64,000 nt of DNA, taken from the NCBI RefSeq assembly GCF_964656455.1, contig NC_135716.1, positions 107,912,389 through 107,976,388 on the forward strand. The letters are read 5' to 3'. The notes beneath the pieces were generated by a model, which saw nothing but the letters and a program-made list of their open reading frames with translations, made no database searches and was not told the DNA's origin. This stretch comes from Halichoerus grypus (Eukaryota; Chordata; Mammalia; Carnivora; Phocidae). How positions within the stretch are numbered: the stretch's first letter is position 1; each line of letters begins with the position of its first letter. Of this stretch, positions 12,645 through 24,485 are shown piece after piece. A program made the position numbers and the translations under genes.

Positions 12645-13974
12645 AAAAAGTCCCCATTAACATTTCTTGTAAGGCTGTTTTAGTGGTCATTAATTCCTTT
12701 AACTTTTGTTTGTCTGGGAAACTATCTCTCCTTCTATTCTCAGTGATAACCTTGCTTGATAGAATATTCTTGGTTGCAGAATGTTGGGATGGGGCATGTG
12801 TGCAGTTTTTTTTCTTTTAGCACTTTCAATATATCATACCATTCCCTTGTGGCCTACAATGTTTCTGCTGAAAGAATCAGCTGATAACCTTATGGGGTTT
12901 CCCTTGTAGCTGCTTACTTTTCTCTTGCTGTTTTTAAAATTCTCTCTTTATCACTACTCTTTGCCCTTTTAATTACTATGTATCTTGGTGTGGACCTCCT
13001 TGGGTTGATTTTCTTGGGGGCTCTGTGCCTCCTGGATCTGGACTTCCATTTCCTTCCCACATTCAGGAAGTTTTCAACTATTATTTCTTTAAATACATTT
13101 TCTACCCCTTTTTACTGTCTTCTCCTTCTGGGATTCCTTATAATGCAAATAACATTACACTTGATGCCATGGAGTTCCCTATTTTCATTTTTTGTTGTTG
13201 TTGTTATTTACCCCCTCTCCTGTTCAGTTTGATTGCTTTCATTACTCTGTCCTCTAGGTGGTTGATCCTTCTGCTTCCTCTAGTCTCCCATTTATTCCCT
13301 CTAATGTATTTTTAATTTAGTTATTGTGTTCTTCATCTCTGATTGGTTCTTTTTTATGCTTTCCCTTTGTTGAGGGTCTCATGGAGGTTCTGACCACCAT
13401 TACTTTAAATATTCTACCAGTTATATTACTTATCTCTGTTTTGTTTAGCTCTCTTGCTATGATTTTGTCCCATTCTCTCCTTAGGGATATGTTCCTCTGT
13501 TTCCTCATTTAGTCTAACTCTGTGTATCTTTTTCTATGTGTTTCATGGTGTTTCAGGGTTGTCTTTTCTGTGTATTGTGTTCACCCTACTGTTGTGGCTG
13601 AGTGGTGTTTGCTTTTAGTCCAGTCATCTGTAATGGCTCTCTTTGCCTACTGTGGGCAGGATTTTGCCCGTGTTATTAGTGGGCCAGTCTGAGGCCACCT
13701 TGGGCTTCATTTGAGTCAGAGCAGGCATTTGTCAGAGATAGAGTAGCACCAAACTACCAGGCACTTTCCCTATGTTGTCCCCTGAGAAGCTTTCACTGGC
13801 AGACAGGACCTGCAGTCAGACCAGAAGTCTGCTCCCAGCCCACTGCTGGGGCCATAGTTGGACTTGTATGTGTTATTATCTTCCCCTCTCCCCAGAAGTG
13901 GTATAGACCCCTGTTAGGGCTGCTTGCACACTGACAGACTTGTGGCTCCACTTGGGCTCTGGCCAGGGCACATT

Positions 13975-14260
13975 GGAGAGGGACGTCTGCAGGAGAATGT
14001 TGGGATGGGGCATGTGCGTTAGCAAGGTTTTGTAGGTCTATTGTGTGAAGAGACCTGGAGTTGCTTTAGAAAACTACAGCAAGGCTGGAGAGGGCAGATC
14101 CACAGAAGAATGTGGGGGTGGGGGCATGTGTTAGCAAAGTTTGCAGAGGTCAGCTGTGGGAAGACACCTGGAGCTGAGGCCTGGCTGGAGGGGGCATGTC
14201 CACAAGAGAATGTGAGGGCAGGGTGTGCTGTTAGCAAGTTAGGTGGAGAGTGTTGGCTCT
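13975..14260 (-). repeat. L1-B 5'UTR tandem repeats, about 100-112-bp unit
   Basis: Three imperfect copies are aligned by the shared 'gttagcaa' at 14018, 14130 and 14230 and by preceding 'agaatgt..gggcatgtg'. This unit is unrelated to the 69-bp unit of L1-A and L1-E. Confidence 0.82.
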
Positions 14261-15220
14261 GTGCTGGTTCTTGCAGTGTCAGTGTGTGTAGGCTGGGGAA
14301 CAGGGAAGGGAAACGGTGCCTGCCAGCTCCATTGTTCCTGGAGAAATCTCCAAAGGATTTCTATTCATATAGCATATGCTTCAAGATTAGTAAATAAATC
14401 TTCCCCTCTACCCCAGGCATTTTTCAAACTGCTGTTTCTATTCTGTATCTATGTGGGACTGTTTGTTGTGGCATCTCTTTAAATAGGGACTTAGTTTCCT
14501 CTCACTCTCCAGCTCTCCCAGAGCTGATCTTGTTGATTTTTAAAGTTCCAGGTGTAGGCCCCACTGACTGTAAGAACTCCACAAATTAGGCCCCTCTGGT
14601 TTCCAAACCCACATATTATGGGTATTTGTCTTCCCCATGCAGGTTCCCCATGCCTGGGATGCTCAGTTTGAGGCTCTGTTTCTCTCCCTTCTCTGTGCCT
14701 GTGGCATCCCTTCCTCCCTGGACAGTCCCATGGTCTGTTTAGCTCCCAACCACATCTCTGCTCTTCCTATCCTCTTTGATGTGGCCTCTTCCCTACATTT
14801 AGCTGTGGTGAGTCTGTTCTGCCAGTCTTTGTGTCTTTTTCTGGGTTATTTACACTGATATGGGTGTTATCTAAGTGTATTCAAAGGATGAGTTAAGCTT
14901 AAGACCCTCCTACTCTGCCATTTTCCCTGGAAGTCCCCAGTGAATGATATTTTTAATATATTGTTAATTTGGTTTGCTAATATTTTATTGAGGATTTTTA
15001 TATCCATGTTCGTTAGAGATATTGGCCTATAGTTTTCCTTTTTTGTAGTGTATTCTTGTGGTTGTGGTATTATAGTAATGCTCATAGAAGGTATTTGAAA
15101 GTTTTCCTTCCATTCTATTTTTTGCAATAGTTTTAAGAGAATAGGTATTAACTCTTCTCTAAATATTTGTTAGAATGCACCTGTGAAGCCATCTAGTCCT
15201 GGACTTTTGTTTGTTGGAAG

Positions 15221-15417
15221 GTTTTTTTTTTAAATTTTTTTTAAAGATTTTATTTATTTGATAGAGAAAGAGAGCAGGGGGAGGAGCAGAGGGAGAGAGA
15301 CAAGCAAGACTCTGTGCTGAGCACAGAGCCTGACACAGAGTTCTATCCTATGACCCTGAGATCATGACCTGAGCATAAATCAAGAGTCAGACGCTTAACT
15401 GAGCCACCCAGGCACAC
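15221..15417 (-). mobile_element. Can-SINE in L1-C
   Basis: T run, aaagattttatttatttgat, 'gatcatgacctgagcataaa', ending gagccacccaggcac. The flanking 'tggaag' occurs on both sides. Confidence 0.93.
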
Positions 15418-16009
15418 CTGGAAGTTTTTTTTAATTACTGATTCAATTTCATTACTAGTAATACGTCTGTTCCAATACTTTATTTATTCCTGATTCAGTT
15501 TTGGGAGATTGTATGTTTCTAAGAATTTGTCCACTTCTCTGTTGTCGTTTGTTGCCATATACTTTTTCATAATACTCTCTTATAATCCTTTATATTTCTG
15601 TAGCGTCAGTTATTATTCTCGCTTGTCATTTCTGATTTTATTTGAGTCCTTGTTTTCTTGATGAGTCTGCTTAAGGTTTATTAATTTTATCTTTTCAAAC
15701 AAGTAGCTCATGTTTTCATTGATCTTTTCTATTGTGTTTTAGTCTCCATTTTATTTATTTGTGCTCTAATTTTTGTTATTTATTTTCTTCTAGTTTTAGG
15801 CATTGTTTGTCTTTTTCTTTTTTTGTTTTGTTTTTAGCACCTGTATGTGTAAAGTTAGGTTGTTTATTTGAGATTTTTCTTGTTTTTGAGATAGGACTAT
15901 AATTCTAGAAACTTCCCTCTTAGAACTCCTTTTGCTGCATCCTAAAGATTTGGACCATTGTGTATTTATTTTCATTTGTCTCCATGTATTTTTTTTTTTT
16001 ACTTGATTT

Positions 16010-16208
16010 TTTTTTTTAAGATTTTATTTATTTGTCAGAGAGAAAGAGTGAGAAAGAGAGAGAACAAGCAGGGGGAAGGGCAGAGGCAGAGGGAGAAGCA
16101 GTCTCCCCGCTGAGCAAGGAGCCAGATGTGGGACTCAATCCCAGGACGCTGGCATCATGACATGAGCCAAAGGCAGACGCTTAACTGACTGAGCCACCCA
16201 GGTGTCCC
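16010..16208 (-). mobile_element. Can-SINE in L1-C
   Basis: T run and aagattttatttatttgtca, 'ggcatcatgacatgagccaa', ending ccacccaggtgtccc. The local L1 sequence 'acttcctcttgattt' resumes after it. Confidence 0.94.
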
Positions 16209-18408
16209 ACTTCCTCTTGATTTCTTGATTGACCCACTGGTAGTTTCATAGCATGGTGCTTGTGTTCTTTCCGGATTTTTCCTTGTAATTGATTTCTAGC
16301 TTTATACCATTGTGGTGAGAGAAAAAAAAAATACTTAAGATCATTTCAGTCTTCTTAAATTTATTAACACTTGTTTTGTGTCCTAATATATGGTCTATCC
16401 AGGAGAATATTCCATATGCACTTGAATGTGTATTCTGCTCTTATTGGAAGGAATGTTCTGTATATATCTGTTAGGTGGATCTAGTCTAGTGTGTCATTCA
16501 AAGCCACTGTTTCTTTGTTGATTTTCTGTCTGGATGATCAATCCATTGATGTAAGTGGGGTGTTAAAGTCCCCTACTATTATTGTATTACTGTCCATTTC
16601 CTTCTTTATGTCTGCTAATATTTACTTTATGTATTCAGATGGTCCTATGTTGGGGGTATAGATATTTATAATTGTTATATCCTCTTGTTGGATTGATCCC
16701 TTTATCATCATGTAATGCCCTTCTTTGTCTATTGTTACAATCTTTGTTATAAAGTCTACTTTGTTCAATATAAATATTGCTACACTGACCTTTTCTTTCT
16801 CTCTCTTTTTTTTTGCTTCCATTTGCATGGTATGTTTTCCCATCCCTTCACTTTCAGTCTATATGTGTCTTTAGGTCTAAAGTGAGTCTCTTGTAAGCAG
16901 CATATAGATGGGTCTTGCTTTTTGATCCATTTAATCACCATATTCTTTTGATTGGAGCATTTAGTTCATTTATATTTAAAGTAATTATTGATAGGTATGT
17001 CCTTATTGCCACTTGTTAATTATTTTCTGTTTGTTTTTGTAGTTCTTCTCTATTCTTTCTTCTCTTGTGTTCTTGTCATTTGATGGGTGTTTTTAGTGTT
17101 GTGCTTATATTCCTTTCTCTTTATTTTTTGTGTATCAGAGATTTTTGATTTGGGGTTACCATTAGGTTCATATATAACATGTGTATAGCAGTCTATGTTA
17201 AGTTGATGGTCAGTTATGTTCAAAGACATTCTAAAGGCAGTAAATTTTTACTCCCTCTTCCACATTTTATTCAGATATATCATATTTTACACCTTTTTAT
17301 TTTGCATATTCTTTGACTAATTTTTATAGGTTATAAATGATTATTAATGAATTTACTTTGGGATTTAACCCCCCATTCTGGCTTTCCAAGTGGTTAATCT
17401 TTTAATATAAGTCTTCTATTAACTGATTTTCTTTTTCATAATTTTCTTACTTCTAGCTATGGCCTTTTCTTTCCACTTAAAAAATTCCCTTTACATTTCT
17501 TGTAGGCTGGTTTAGTGGTGATGAACTCCTTTTTAATTTTTGTTTGTCTCAGAAACTTTACCTCTCCAGCTATTCTCAATGACCATCTTTCTGGGTAGAG
17601 TATTCTTGGTGCTAGGGTTTTTTTTCTTTCATCACTTTGAATCTATCATGCCCCTCCCTCTGGCCTGCAAAGTTTATGCTGAAAGATTACTTGATAGCCT
17701 TATGGGGTTCCCCTTGTACATAGCTGTTTTCCTTTCTCCGGCTGCTTTTAAAATTCTCTCATTATTTTTACCACTTTAAGTATCATGTGTCATATTGTGG
17801 ACCTCCTTTCCATCATCTTGTTAGGGGCTCTCTGTGCTTCATGGATTAAGATGTCAGTCTCTTACCCCAGTTTAGGAAAGTTTTCAGCTATTATTTTTTC
17901 AAATAAATTTTCTGCCCTCTTCTCTCTCACTTCTCCTTGGCCCCCTATAATGTGAATATATTACACTTGAGGATATTACAGAGATCCCTTACCATATTAT
18001 AATTTTTTATTCTTTTATTGTTTCCTTTCAGCTTGGTTGCTTTCCATTCCCTGTTATCCAAATCACTGATCCGTTCTTCCACATTCTCTAACCTGCTGTT
18101 GATTCCTCTAGTATATTTTTCATTTCAGTTATTGAATTCTTCAGCTGTAAATGGTTCTTTTTAGTATTTTCTATCTCTTTATTGAAGATCTTACTGAGAT
18201 CATTCACTCTTCTCTCAAGTCCAGTGAGTATTTTTATGACTATTACTTTGAATTCTTCATCAAGTGCTTTGCTTATCTCCATTTCATTTAACTCTTTTAC
18301 TGTGATTTTGTGTTGTTATTTTATTTGGGACACATTTTTCTGTCTCTTTATCTAGCTGTCTGGATTTCTTTCTATGTATCAGGTAGGTTTGCCATGTCTC
18401 CTGGTCTT

Positions 18409-18608
18409 TTATTGTTTTTAAGATTTTATTTATTTATTTGAGAGGGAGAGACACAGCGAGAGAGGGAACACAAGCAGGGGGAGTGGGAGAGGGAGAAGCA
18501 GGCTCCCCACTCAGCAGGGAACCGGATGTGAGGCTCGATTCCAGGACCCTGGGATCATGACCTGAGCCGAAGGCAGACACTTAACAACTGAGCCATCCAG
18601 GCGCTTCA
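18409..18608 (-). mobile_element. Can-SINE in L1-C
   Basis: Full-length minus-strand element. A 12-bp target-site duplication, tctcctggtctt, lies at 18397-18408 and 18609-18620. Confidence 0.96.
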
Positions 18609-19319
18609 TCTCCTGGTCTTAAAAGCAGTGGTTCTGTGTAGAAGAGGTCCTGTGGTGCCCTGTAGCACAATCCTCTCTGGTTTTAGGATCAGGATCTCCA
18701 GGGGAGTCTCCTGTATGAGCTGAAGTACCCTACTGTGTAGTTGAGCCATGTTGCCTTCAGCCTAGCTGGCTACAATGATCTACTTTACCTGCTATGGGTG
18801 CAGGGGACATGGTTTTGTCTTCACACTGTTGAGAGGCCTGTCTGAGACCACAAGCGGGTTTGTTGGTGGACATGGTCAGTCGTCAGCCTTGGTGTCTGCA
18901 GGTAGCCTCTCTGCCACAGCTTCAGGCACACCAAAAGGCAGGTATTGGTCTCTGCACAGCCAGCTAAAATACTGGGCTGCTGGAACTGCAGGTGCAATGG
19001 TGTATGTGGTTGTGTCTCCACCCACCCTAGAGCCGGAGTCACCTTGGAGTGGTGCTGGTCCCTTTAGCAGCTGCCTGCAGGGTGTAGCAGGGCAGGAGTT
19101 GCTTTGGAGGAGCACCCGCTGAGGCAGGCAAGTTGTATGGGGTGGGTCCTTAGGGGAACTCTGAGGTGGGGCACATGGTAGTAGTAAGCTAGGTAAGAGT
19201 GTTAGCGCTTACTCCCATAAGCATCTGGTATCTAGCTGAGGGAGTTGAAGAGAAATGGCATCCACCATCACTTTTGTTCCCAGAGAAATCTCCTAAAGAA
19301 CACTGCCTCACCAGCACAT

Positions 19320-19520
19320 TTTTTTTTTTTTTAAGATTTTATTTATTTATTTAACAGAGAGAGATTCAGCGGGAGAGGTAACACAAGCAGGGGGAGTGGG
19401 AGAGGGAGAAGCAGGCTTCCCGCTGAGCAGAGAGCCCTATGCGGAGCTTGATCCCAGGAGACTGGGATCATGACCTGAGCCGAAGGCAGACACTTAACAA
19501 CTGAGCCACCCAGGTGCCCC
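19320..19520 (-). mobile_element. Can-SINE in L1-C 5'UTR
   Basis: Full-length minus-strand element flanked by a perfect accagcacat duplication (19310-19319 and 19521-19530). Confidence 0.97.
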
Positions 19521-20055
19521 ACCAGCACATATTCTAAGATTAGCCAGTAAATCTCCTTCACTATACCTCAGATGTTTTCCAAACTGCTGCTTCTGTGCTG
19601 TGTCTTAGGCTGAATTATTATGCTGGCTCTTTAAGGGTGGGAATTCAGTTTCCTATTGCCCTCTGGCTCTCCTAGTGTTAGGTCTGCTGATTTTTAGGGT
19701 TCTCAAAGGTAAGCCCTACTGGTTTCAAAGCCAGATGATATGAGAGCTTCTCATCTCTGTGTAGGTCCTCAGTGCTGGGGTGCCTGATTAGGGTCTGATC
19801 CTCTCATTCCTCATGCTTGTGGTGTCCCTCCCTTTTGTGGTTATTCCTGCCAGAAGTTTAGTTCCCAGCCACATCTCTGCCTTCATACTTTTTTTCTTTT
19901 TTAAGTGTGGGCTTCTCTCTATGATTAACTGTGAAAGGTCTGTTCTGCCAGTCTTCAGGTTATTTTCAGAGTTAGTTATATAGATGTATCTGTTATCTCA
20001 GTGTGTCTGTGGGACAAGGTGAACTAAGTATCCTCCTCTCTGCCATCTTCTTTCC

Positions 20056-21389
20056 TCCTTGCTTGTGGAAATTTTGTATACAATAGAAAACGATATACAG
20101 TTGATATTTTAATTTTTATAAAGATTTTGGTTGCATAGGATGATGTAAGGGTAATAAAAAAAGAATAGAAATGTTTGGGGGGAAAAGAGAAAGAAAATTC
20201 AAAGTGAGGGAGTAAAAGGAAATGCATAAAATTTTGAATGTCAAAGAAAAAGTTTTACAAATAGGTTTTAGATGGAAGATGGTGTTTATCAAACAATTAG
20301 GGGTTTAATTTCCATTAGTTTTATTTAAAAGTTACACAGTTTTTTTTTCTTTTTCTTAAAAAAGCCATTGATAATATTCTGGAAATTAAATCATGTAATT
20401 ATTCAAACTTATAACAAAAAGTCTTGATGTCAATTTAAGCTATACTTAGGAGTTCATGCTTTTTCAAAATTGGTTTTGGAAGTACATGAGCAAAAAATAA
20501 TGAAGACCACAGTTACATACAATAAGATCTTTTATAGTAAGGGCTATATATCTCTTGTTTCTATACTGTACCTCTAGGATTTAGTGTAAAGCCTAAGACA
20601 TAGCACAAGTTTCATAAAGTTTTTAGAATTAAGGAAGATTATTTTTACAGAAAATCTCCTACTGTAAAAAGGGGCAGAAAATAGCATTTGGTAGAAAAAA
20701 GTTCATAGCATTAAAAAAATCGTAACAGATATAAAGGTGGTAGAATTTCCTTTGGGAAAGCACCTTTTCACTATTCTTTGTTAATATGCTGAGGACTCCA
20801 GGGATTGAGCAAGTGATTCAATCTTGGCCAATCAAAGCATCAAATCCCCATTTCCTGTGATTGTTTCAGAGGTAGGCACACAACCTCAATTTGCCCAAAA
20901 ATTCTATACTCTGGTCATAATGATTAGCTCATGAATTGGCAAGTGACACAAGCTGATCCTATCAGGCTAACTTCTGACACTTGAGGAATTACCAGGAAGT
21001 GAAATTCCTTGTCTGCAAAACTGGGCTAAGAGTATACACTTAGTAGGATGTTAGCAGATTAAATGCAATGATATTATATAAAGTAAATTTTGCAATTAGA
21101 AGGTCATTAATGACCATTAATCCTTTAGTAAGAGAAGTTTCTATGGAATGTTGGTGGCAGAAGTCAGGCTGCAGTTGACTAAAAAAAAGAATAGATCATG
21201 TGAAATAGTGGGTATAGACTACACCTGCAAACAGTGTGAATATAAAGGGGAGATTAAATCAGAAGAAAACATCAGATCAAAGAAGGTGTGTGTATGTGTG
21301 TGTCTTAGTGATTATTTTATACAATTTGCATGTGTTTATAGGCTGAGACAGAATCCAAAGGCACAATTTAGAGATAGAGAAAAAGAGAG
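20056..21389. other. Non-coding spacer, AT-rich
   Basis: No gene was seen. 20760-21050 contains 'ttggccaatcaaagcatcaa' and 'caggtgaggcac'-like blocks that may belong to an old interspersed repeat that I cannot name. A short (TG)n run lies at 21285-21303. Confidence 0.5.
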
Positions 21390-21575
21390 TAATTCATAGA
21401 GGAGTTTCTAAAGGGGCATGAAGAAGGACATTGAGAGGAATTATTCTTGATTAGGATGGACTCATTCTCTGAGACTGAAGAGAGGGGTATATGTGATTGT
21501 TGTCAGGAGGAGGTTGAGTGTTTTCACTTGACAACTTGTATTTTGATTATAAAATTGTGTTGGGAAGTGGATGGG
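21390..21575 (+). repeat. Diverged direct repeat, left copy (flanks L1-D)
   Basis: This stretch aligns with 24308-24485. Shared blocks are ttcataga, tttctaaa, ggatggact, gaga..ggacatatgtgat / ggtatatgtgatt, gagtgttttca / gagagttttca, and ctattttgattataaa. I estimate about 75% identity. L1-D lies between the copies. Confidence 0.75.
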
Positions 21576-21611
21576 GTATCACAGGATCATTTTTTTCCCT
21601 CTAATTCAATA

Positions 21612-24275
21612 AGCATTTTTATTTATTTAAACTTTATTGAAGTATAATTTAAAAATTGTAAGATATTTAAAGTGTACATTGTGATTTGATATGTTTACAC
21701 ATTGTGACAGGATTGTTCCCACCTAATTAATACATCCATCACCTCACATTTTTCTTTTTCTTTTTTTCCTCCTCCTTCTCCTCTGCTCCTTCTCTCCTCT
21801 GTCTCCTTTCCTGCTCTGCCTCCTCCTCCCCTTCTCCTCCTCCTTCTGGTGAGAACATTTAAGTTCTATTTCCTTTGCAAATTTCAATTATACAGTACAG
21901 TGTTATCAACTAACCATGTTTTACATTAGATGGTCAGACCTTATTCATCTTGCAGCTGAAATTTTGTATCCTTTTACCATACACAAACTTATATGTATGC
22001 ATAAGTAGAATGACAGATACTTAGGTTGTTTTTGTATCTTGGCTATTGTGAATAATGCTGAACATGAGAATGCAGATAGCATTCTCTTCAGTATCTTATT
22101 TTTGTTTTCTTTGGATATATACCCAGAAGTGAAATTGCTGGATCATATTTAATAATTTAATAATTATTTATTATATTATTATATATATTATTATATATAT
22201 AAATAATATATAAATATTGCTGGGTCACATTTAATAATTTGAGGAACCTCCATACTGTTTTCCATAGTTGTTGCACTAATTTACATTTCCATCAATAATG
22301 CACTAGTTTTCCCTTTTCTCCACATTCTCATCAACATTTATTATCTTTTGTCTTTTTGATGATACCTCAAAAAGGTGAGGTGGTATTTCAGTATGTTTTT
22401 GATTTGTATTCCCCTGATGAGTAGTGATGTTTAGCACATTTTCATGTACCTATTGGCCATTTGTATGTCTTCTTTAGAAAAATACCTATTCAGTTCTGCC
22501 CAGTGTTTAATTGGATTGTTTGGGTTTTTTGCTATTGAATTGTAGGAGTTCTTTATACATTTTGGGTATTAACCCCTTACCAGATATATGATTGGCAAAT
22601 ATTTTCTCCCATTTTGTATGTTGCCTTTTCATTTTGTTGATGGTTTCCTTTGCTGTTCATAAACTTTTAATTTTGATGTAGTTGTACTTGTTGATTTTTG
22701 CTTTTATTGTCTTTGCTGGAATCAAATCCAGCAAATTATGTTTTCAGATCTTAAATTTATGTCTTTAATTGATTTTGTGTATGGTGTAAGATAGGGATCT
22801 AGTTTCATTCTTTGGCCTGTGGCTGTTGAGTTTTCCCAGCACCATTTATTGAAGAAACTATCTTTCCCCATTGTATATTCTTGGCTCCTTTGTCATTAAT
22901 TAATTAGCTATATTTATATGGGTTTATTTTTAGGCTTTTTATTCTGATCCATTGATCTACGTGTCCGGTTTTTATGCCAATGTCACACTGTGTTGATTAC
23001 TATAGCTTTGTAATATAGTTTGAAATTAGGATGTGTGATTCTTCCAGCTTTGTTTTTTCTCAAGATTGCTTTAGTTATTCAGGGTTCTTTATGGTACTAC
23101 ACAAATTTCAGAATTGTTTTTTCTGTTTCTGTAAAAAATGCCATAGGAATTTTGATAGGGATTGCATTGGATCTATAGATTGCTTTGGGTAGTATGGACA
23201 TTTTAATAATACTAATTCTTTCAATCCATGAGCATGATAGCTCTCCATTTATTTGTGTTATTCTCAATTTCTTTCATTGATGTCTTACACTTTTCAGTGT
23301 ACAAATTTCTTACCTCATTGGCTAAATTTATTCCTAAGTACTTTATTATTATTTTTTCTTTTTAAAGATTTTATTTTTAAGTAATCTCTACACCTGATGT
23401 GGGGCTTGAACTTACAACCAAGATCAAGAGTTGCATGCTCTACCAACTGAGCCAGCCAGGTGCCCCATGTACTTTATTCTTTTTGATGCAATTGTAAATG
23501 GGATTTTATTTTTAATCTCTCTTTCTCATAGTTCATTGTTACCCTATGGAAACATAACTGATTTTTGTACATTGATTTTTTTATCCTTTACTGAATTTAT
23601 TATTTCTAGCAGTTTTTTGGGGGGAGTCTTTGGGTTTTCGATATATAATATCATGCCATCTGCAGATAGAGACAGTTTTACTTCTTCCTTTCCAATTTGA
23701 ATGCCTTCTGTTTCTTTTTCTTGCCTAATTGCCTTGGCTAGGACTTCCAATATGATGTTGAATAAAATTGGTGAGAATGGGCATCCTTGTCTAGTTCCTA
23801 ATCTTAGAAGAAAAGCTTTCAGCTTTTCACCATTGAGTATTAGCTGTGTGTTTGTCATATATGGCCTTTTTATATTTAAATATGTTCCCTATATACCCAA
23901 TTTGTTGAGAGTTATATATCGTGGTTGGATACTGAATTTTGTCAAATACTTTCCCTGCATCTATTGAAATGATAAATTTTTATCCTTCATTTTATTAATG
24001 TTGTGTGTTATATTTATTGATTTGCAAATGTTGAACCATTTTTCCATCCCTGGAATAAATCCTACTTGATCATGGTGCATGATTCTTTTAATGTATTGTT
24101 GAATATAGTTTGCTAATATTTTGTTGAAGATTTTTGCATATATATTCATCAGGGGTATTGGCCTGTAATTTTCTTTTCTTGTAATGTCCTGTCAGGTTTT
24201 GGTATTAGGTAATGCTGGCCTCATAAAATGAGCTTGGAAGTATTCCTCTTCTTGTATTTTTCAGGAGAGTTTGAA
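21612..24275 (-). mobile_element. LINE-1 copy D, 5'-truncated
   Basis: The 3' end begins at about 21612 (tttattgaagtataattta). ORF2 fragments include [20 protein letters not shown] (23544-23858) and [20 protein letters not shown] (23961-24149). The element stops near 24275 within the RT domain. A CT-rich tract (21745-21845) and an AT-rich expansion (22141-22215) disrupt the 3'UTR and ORF2 end. One Can-SINE is inserted. Confidence 0.9.
23350..23467 (-). mobile_element. Short Can-SINE in L1-D
   Basis: Starts ttttaaagattttatttttaag and ends gagccagccaggtgcccc. It lacks the CT-rich part. The flanks agtactttatt (23337-23347) and tgtactttatt (23468-23478) form the target duplication. Confidence 0.9.
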
Positions 24276-24307
24276 ATCCAAATGGAAAATTGATAAAGGA
24301 GAAAAGA

Positions 24308-24485
24308 TACTTCATAGAGAAATTTCTAAAAGGGCAGGTAAAAAAGCATGGAGAGTAACTACTTTGAATAGGATGGACTTCTTTGAGGCTGTAGAGAAGG
24401 ACATATGTGATGATTATGTAGGCAGGGAATTGAGAGTTTTCAGTTGATGATTTCTATTTTGATTATAAAGTTGGGGTAGGGAATA
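24308..24485 (+). repeat. Diverged direct repeat, right copy (flanks L1-D)
   Basis: Partner of 21390-21575 in the same orientation. It begins within about 35 bp of the truncated end of L1-D. Confidence 0.75.

Larger units (their letters stand above)
12040..14931 (-). mobile_element. LINE-1 copy B, 5' portion only
   Basis: The sense strand starts at about 14931 with the L1 start region (aaaatggcagagtaggaggg), runs through a long 5'UTR and ORF1-like sequence (13317-13508), and stops near 12040 before most of ORF2. The 3' half is missing. One Can-SINE is inserted and its 5'UTR has tandem repeats. It abuts L1-C directly. Confidence 0.85.
14936..20055 (-). mobile_element. LINE-1 copy C, intact 5' end, ORF2 cut in the RT domain
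   Basis: The sense strand starts at about 20055 (aggaaagaagatggcagaga, with the AAGATGGC YY1-type site). It has a long 5'UTR (about 18600-20055), ORF1 coiled-coil pieces (18088-18282, FKVIVIKILTGLERRV), endonuclease-region pieces (16622-16843, DFITKIVTIDKEGHYMMIKG) and RT sequence (ENYRPISLTNMDIKILNKIL). It stops abruptly after NNILKIS at about 14940, where L1-B begins. Four Can-SINEs are inserted. All frames are broken. Confidence 0.9.

Noticed and set aside
13975..14260. CRISPR-like or satellite array
   Set aside because: Only three diverged units with no spacer logic, located in an L1 5'UTR.
14019..14397. Cys/Gly/Trp-rich frames
   Set aside because: They translate the tandem 5'UTR units of L1-B.
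18775..19122. 115-codon frame
   Set aside because: GC-richer L1-C 5'UTR sequence; antisense frames of equal length exist.
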